DNA from: an uncultured bacterium
Lineage (GTDB): Bacteria > Actinomycetota > Coriobacteriia > Coriobacteriales > Coriobacteriaceae
Reading direction: 5' to 3'
Length of the DNA: 6,717 nucleotides
Assembly (NCBI GenBank): GCA_905216075.1
Contig: CAJMSO010000096.1
Location: forward strand, 1 to 6,717
The position numbers and the translations under genes are program-made. This document shows positions 5,218 to 6,717 of the stretch, piece after piece. The stretch's first letter is position 1. Each line of letters starts with the position of its first letter. The notes beneath the pieces were generated by a model. The model saw only the letters and a program-made list of their open reading frames with translations, had not been told where the DNA came from and ran no database searches.

Positions 5218-5223
5218 TATACT
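5218..5223 (+). promoter_or_regulatory. Putative -10 of the tatA/B-tatC-hypA operon
   Basis: TATACT, the same hexamer as before the aminotransferase gene, 75 bases upstream of the GTG start. That gives a leader of roughly 70 bases containing a perfect hairpin. The -35 position falls within the upstream inverted repeat. Confidence 0.5.
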
Positions 5224-5266
5224 TGACCGAATGAATAGACGAGTTCCGGCCGAATGGCGCGGTGCG

Positions 5267-5293
5267 GGCTCGACTCATATCGAGCCTTGGAGG
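5267..5293 (+). promoter_or_regulatory. Leader hairpin and Shine-Dalgarno that fix the tatA/B start
   Basis: GGCTCGA (5267-5273) and TCGAGCC (5280-5286) form a perfect 7-bp stem with a six-base loop. GGAGG follows at 5289-5293, five bases before the GTG at 5299. This places translation at the GTG and not at the in-frame ATG at 5254, which lies upstream of the hairpin without any SD. Confidence 0.65.
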
Positions 5294-5298
5294 TATGT

Positions 5299-5886
5299 GT
5301 GTTTGGTATTGGAGAGGGTGAGCTCGCGATCATCGTGGTCTTCGGCTTTTTGCTGTTTGGCCCGGATAAGCTCCCGCAGATGGGCCGCACGATTGGCCGT
5401 GCCATCCGTCAGTTCCGCGAGACGCAGGAAAAGATGACGGCCGTTGTTCAGTCCGAGATTATCGATCCGGTGAGCGAGGCCGCGTCGGCCCCGGTCAAGC
5501 CCAAGAAGGCTGCCGTCGATGATGATTCCGATGCGGACGAGGATGCCGTCGAGACGGCTGCGCCCGCAAAGAAAGAGACCTTTGCCGAGCGCCGTGCCCG
5601 CCTTGCCGCCGAGAAGGCCGCGAGCGAGGCTGCCGCCGAGGGCGAGGGTGCTGCTGAGGAGTCCGAGGCCGAGGGCGCCGAGCCTGCCGCTGCCGCCGAG
5701 CCTGTCGTCGAGCCCGAGCCTGCTGCAGAGCCAGAGTCCGAGCCCGAGCCGGCAGAGCCCACGACGGCCGATCTCTACGCCCGTCGTCCCCGCAAGCGCA
5801 AGGCCGTCGTCGACCAGCTCGCTCGCGAGCTCGAGGCCGAGGACGACGCCGCTGCCGCCGACGCCCCGAAGGGAGGCGATGAGTAA
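5299..5886 (+). CDS. tatA: Twin-arginine translocase TatA/TatB-family subunit
   Basis: This small membrane subunit of the Sec-independent Tat pathway works with TatC to export folded proteins bearing twin-arginine signal peptides. From the GTG start the protein has 195 residues and begins MFGIGEGELA, the classic Tat N-terminus. The membrane helix covers about residues 7-20, the hinge FGPDKLP is at 20-26, and an amphipathic helix rich in R, Q and K runs to about 50. The rest is a long low-complexity tail rich in Ala, Glu and Pro (about 55-160), then a basic patch ARRPRKRK (161-168) and a second acidic stretch. The glutamate at position 8 and the long tail are TatB-like, whereas TatA usually has a polar non-acidic residue there, so the protein could be TatB or a dual-function TatA/B. 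Its stop shares one base with the tatC start, so the two are translationally coupled. Confidence 0.88.
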   Translation: MFGIGEGELAIIVVFGFLLFGPDKLPQMGRTIGRAIRQFRETQEKMTAVVQSEIIDPVSEAASAPVKPKKAAVDDDSDADEDAVETAAPAKKETFAERRARLAAEKAASEAAAEGEGAAEESEAEGAEPAAAAEPVVEPEPAAEPESEPEPAEPTTADLYARRPRKRKAVVDQLARELEAEDDAAAADAPKGGDE

Positions 5887-6680
5887 TGCCTATCGGACCT
5901 GCGCGTATGCCGCTCTTCGATCACCTGGGAGAGCTCCGTCGCCGCCTGACCATCGTGGTCGTGTCGGTGTTTGCCGCCGCCATCGTGCTGTATTTCGCCA
6001 CGCCTGTTGTGCTCGACATCCTGGAAGATCCCATCCGCTCCTTTGTGCCGGACGGTAAGTTCTACATCACTACCACGCTCGGCGGCTTTGGCCTGCGCTT
6101 CTCGCTGGCCATCAAGATGGCCGTGGTCATGTGCACGCCCATGATCATCTGGCAGATTCTGGCGTTTTTCCTGCCGGCGCTTCGACCCAACGAGCGCAAG
6201 TGGGTCGTGCCCACGGTGCTCGCCTCGACGGTGCTGTTCTTCCTGGGCGCAATCTTTTGCTACTTCATCATCATCCCTGCAGGCTTTGAGTGGCTCATCG
6301 GCGAGACCTCGGCCGTCGCCACGGCGCTGCCCGATCTGGAGAACTACGTCAACATGGAGCTGCTCTTTATGATCGGCTTTGGCGTGGCGTTTGAGCTGCC
6401 GCTCATCATCTTCTACCTGTCCGTCTTCCATATCGTTTCCTACGCGGCCTTCCGCGGTGCCTGGCGCTACGTGTACGTGGGCCTGCTTGTGGGCTCGGCT
6501 GTGATCACGCCCGACGGCTCGCCCGTCACCCTGGGTCTCATGTACGGCGCCCTGCTCTCGCTCTACGAGATCTCGCTCGCCATCGCCCGCGTGGTCATTA
6601 CCGCGCGCGAGGGCAAGCAGGGCCTGTTTGTGAGCCGTCTGGACCTGTTTTCGGACGACGAAGAGGACGACGAGGAGTAA
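5886..6680 (+). CDS. tatC: Twin-arginine translocase subunit TatC
   Basis: TatC is the polytopic core of the Tat translocase and recognises the twin-arginine signal peptide. The 264-residue protein has the expected cytoplasmic N-terminal motif MPLFDHLGELRRRL (residues 8-21) and six membrane segments at about 22-40, 72-92, 108-130, 158-178, 190-207 and 215-235. The loop FFLPALRPNERKWV carries the signal-binding glutamate E103. FGVAFELP places E170 in the fourth membrane segment, and the conserved ITPDGSPVTLG follows at 207-217. Both glutamates fall at the same numbers as in E. coli TatC. The ATG overlaps the preceding stop in TAATG, with GGGAGG at 5871-5876. Unusual is the C-terminus: its last eight residues (257-264) are all Asp or Glu. 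Confidence 0.96.
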   Translation: MPIGPARMPLFDHLGELRRRLTIVVVSVFAAAIVLYFATPVVLDILEDPIRSFVPDGKFYITTTLGGFGLRFSLAIKMAVVMCTPMIIWQILAFFLPALRPNERKWVVPTVLASTVLFFLGAIFCYFIIIPAGFEWLIGETSAVATALPDLENYVNMELLFMIGFGVAFELPLIIFYLSVFHIVSYAAFRGAWRYVYVGLLVGSAVITPDGSPVTLGLMYGALLSLYEISLAIARVVITAREGKQGLFVSRLDLFSDDEEDDEE

Positions 6681-6686
6681 ATCGGT

Positions 6687-6717
6687 ATGCACGAGGTTGG
6701 CATTGTCAACGGCATAC
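6687..6717 (+). CDS. hypA: HypA, hydrogenase nickel-incorporation protein, first ten codons only
   Basis: The window ends ten codons into a gene starting MHEVGIVNGI. This N-terminus is characteristic of HypA/HybF, the nickel metallochaperone that works with HypB to load Ni into [NiFe]-hydrogenase large subunits; His2 is the conserved nickel ligand. GAGGAG at 6672-6677, overlapping the end of tatC, lies nine bases before the ATG, and only six bases separate the tatC stop from this start, so it is very likely in the same operon. Only the start is visible, so the zinc-binding cysteines and the length cannot be checked. Confidence 0.75.
   Translation, partial: MHEVGIVNGI

Noticed and set aside
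5254..5298. In-frame ATG extending tatA/B by 15 residues
   Set aside because: It lacks an SD, lies upstream of the leader hairpin, and would add a non-Tat N-terminal extension before the canonical MFGIG start.
5231..5437. Possible leader peptide frame starting in the tatA/B leader
   Set aside because: No SD before the ATG, and it runs out of frame deep into tatA/B. Its Arg- and Ser-rich translation looks like a shadow.
5775..6692. Minus-strand open frame (305 codons) opposite tatC
   Set aside because: Highly charged, His- and Arg-rich translation typical of the complement of a hydrophobic membrane protein gene; no SD or promoter.
1..6717. CRISPR array, tRNA, rRNA, insertion sequence, phage or toxin-antitoxin module
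   Set aside because: No regularly spaced direct repeats, clover-leaf sequences, transposase or phage-like genes were seen. Apart from the intergenic repeats, the content is ordinary core chromosome.

Overview
The window is GC-rich, densely coded bacterial chromosome. The protein set and codon use suggest a gut Actinomycetota of the class Coriobacteriia, with Collinsella or a close relative as my best guess. This is inferred from the look of the proteins (ROK glucokinase, class II Mn pyrophosphatase, subgroup Ic aspartate aminotransferase, a Tat cluster running into hypA) and not from a marker gene or a search. Everything is on the + strand except one small gene of unknown function.

Layout. 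Bases 1-251 are the end of a ROK-family glucokinase. Bases 252-417 hold a palindromic repeat cluster and the probable promoter of ppaC. ppaC (418-1341) encodes a manganese-dependent inorganic pyrophosphatase and ends at a strong intrinsic terminator (1362-1401). Bases 1402-1609 form a long leader region before nhaA. It contains a second, complete terminator-like hairpin with a T6 tract (1541-1576), followed by a small hairpin directly before the Shine-Dalgarno. nhaA (1610-2968) encodes a Na+/H+ antiporter. It ends at a symmetrical, probably bidirectional terminator shared with a convergent 84-residue unknown gene (3055-3309, minus strand). That gene is divergent from a PLP aspartate aminotransferase (3460-4764). 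An orphan STAS-domain anti-sigma factor antagonist follows (4831-5145). The last block is a tight tatA/B (5299-5886), tatC (5886-6680), hypA (from 6687, cut by the window edge) operon.

How they fit together. Most of the genes are single-gene units for core physiology: sugar phosphorylation, pyrophosphate removal, sodium and pH homeostasis, and amino-acid nitrogen transfer. The one clear functional linkage is tatA/B-tatC-hypA. The Tat system exports folded, cofactor-loaded proteins such as [NiFe]-hydrogenase small subunits, and HypA delivers nickel to hydrogenase precursors, so a hydrogenase maturation cluster may continue past the right edge.

I found no CRISPR array, tRNA, rRNA, insertion sequence or obvious undescribed multi-gene system. 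The most interesting non-coding signals are the terminator inside the nhaA leader and two REP-like palindromes whose loops begin with a run of G.
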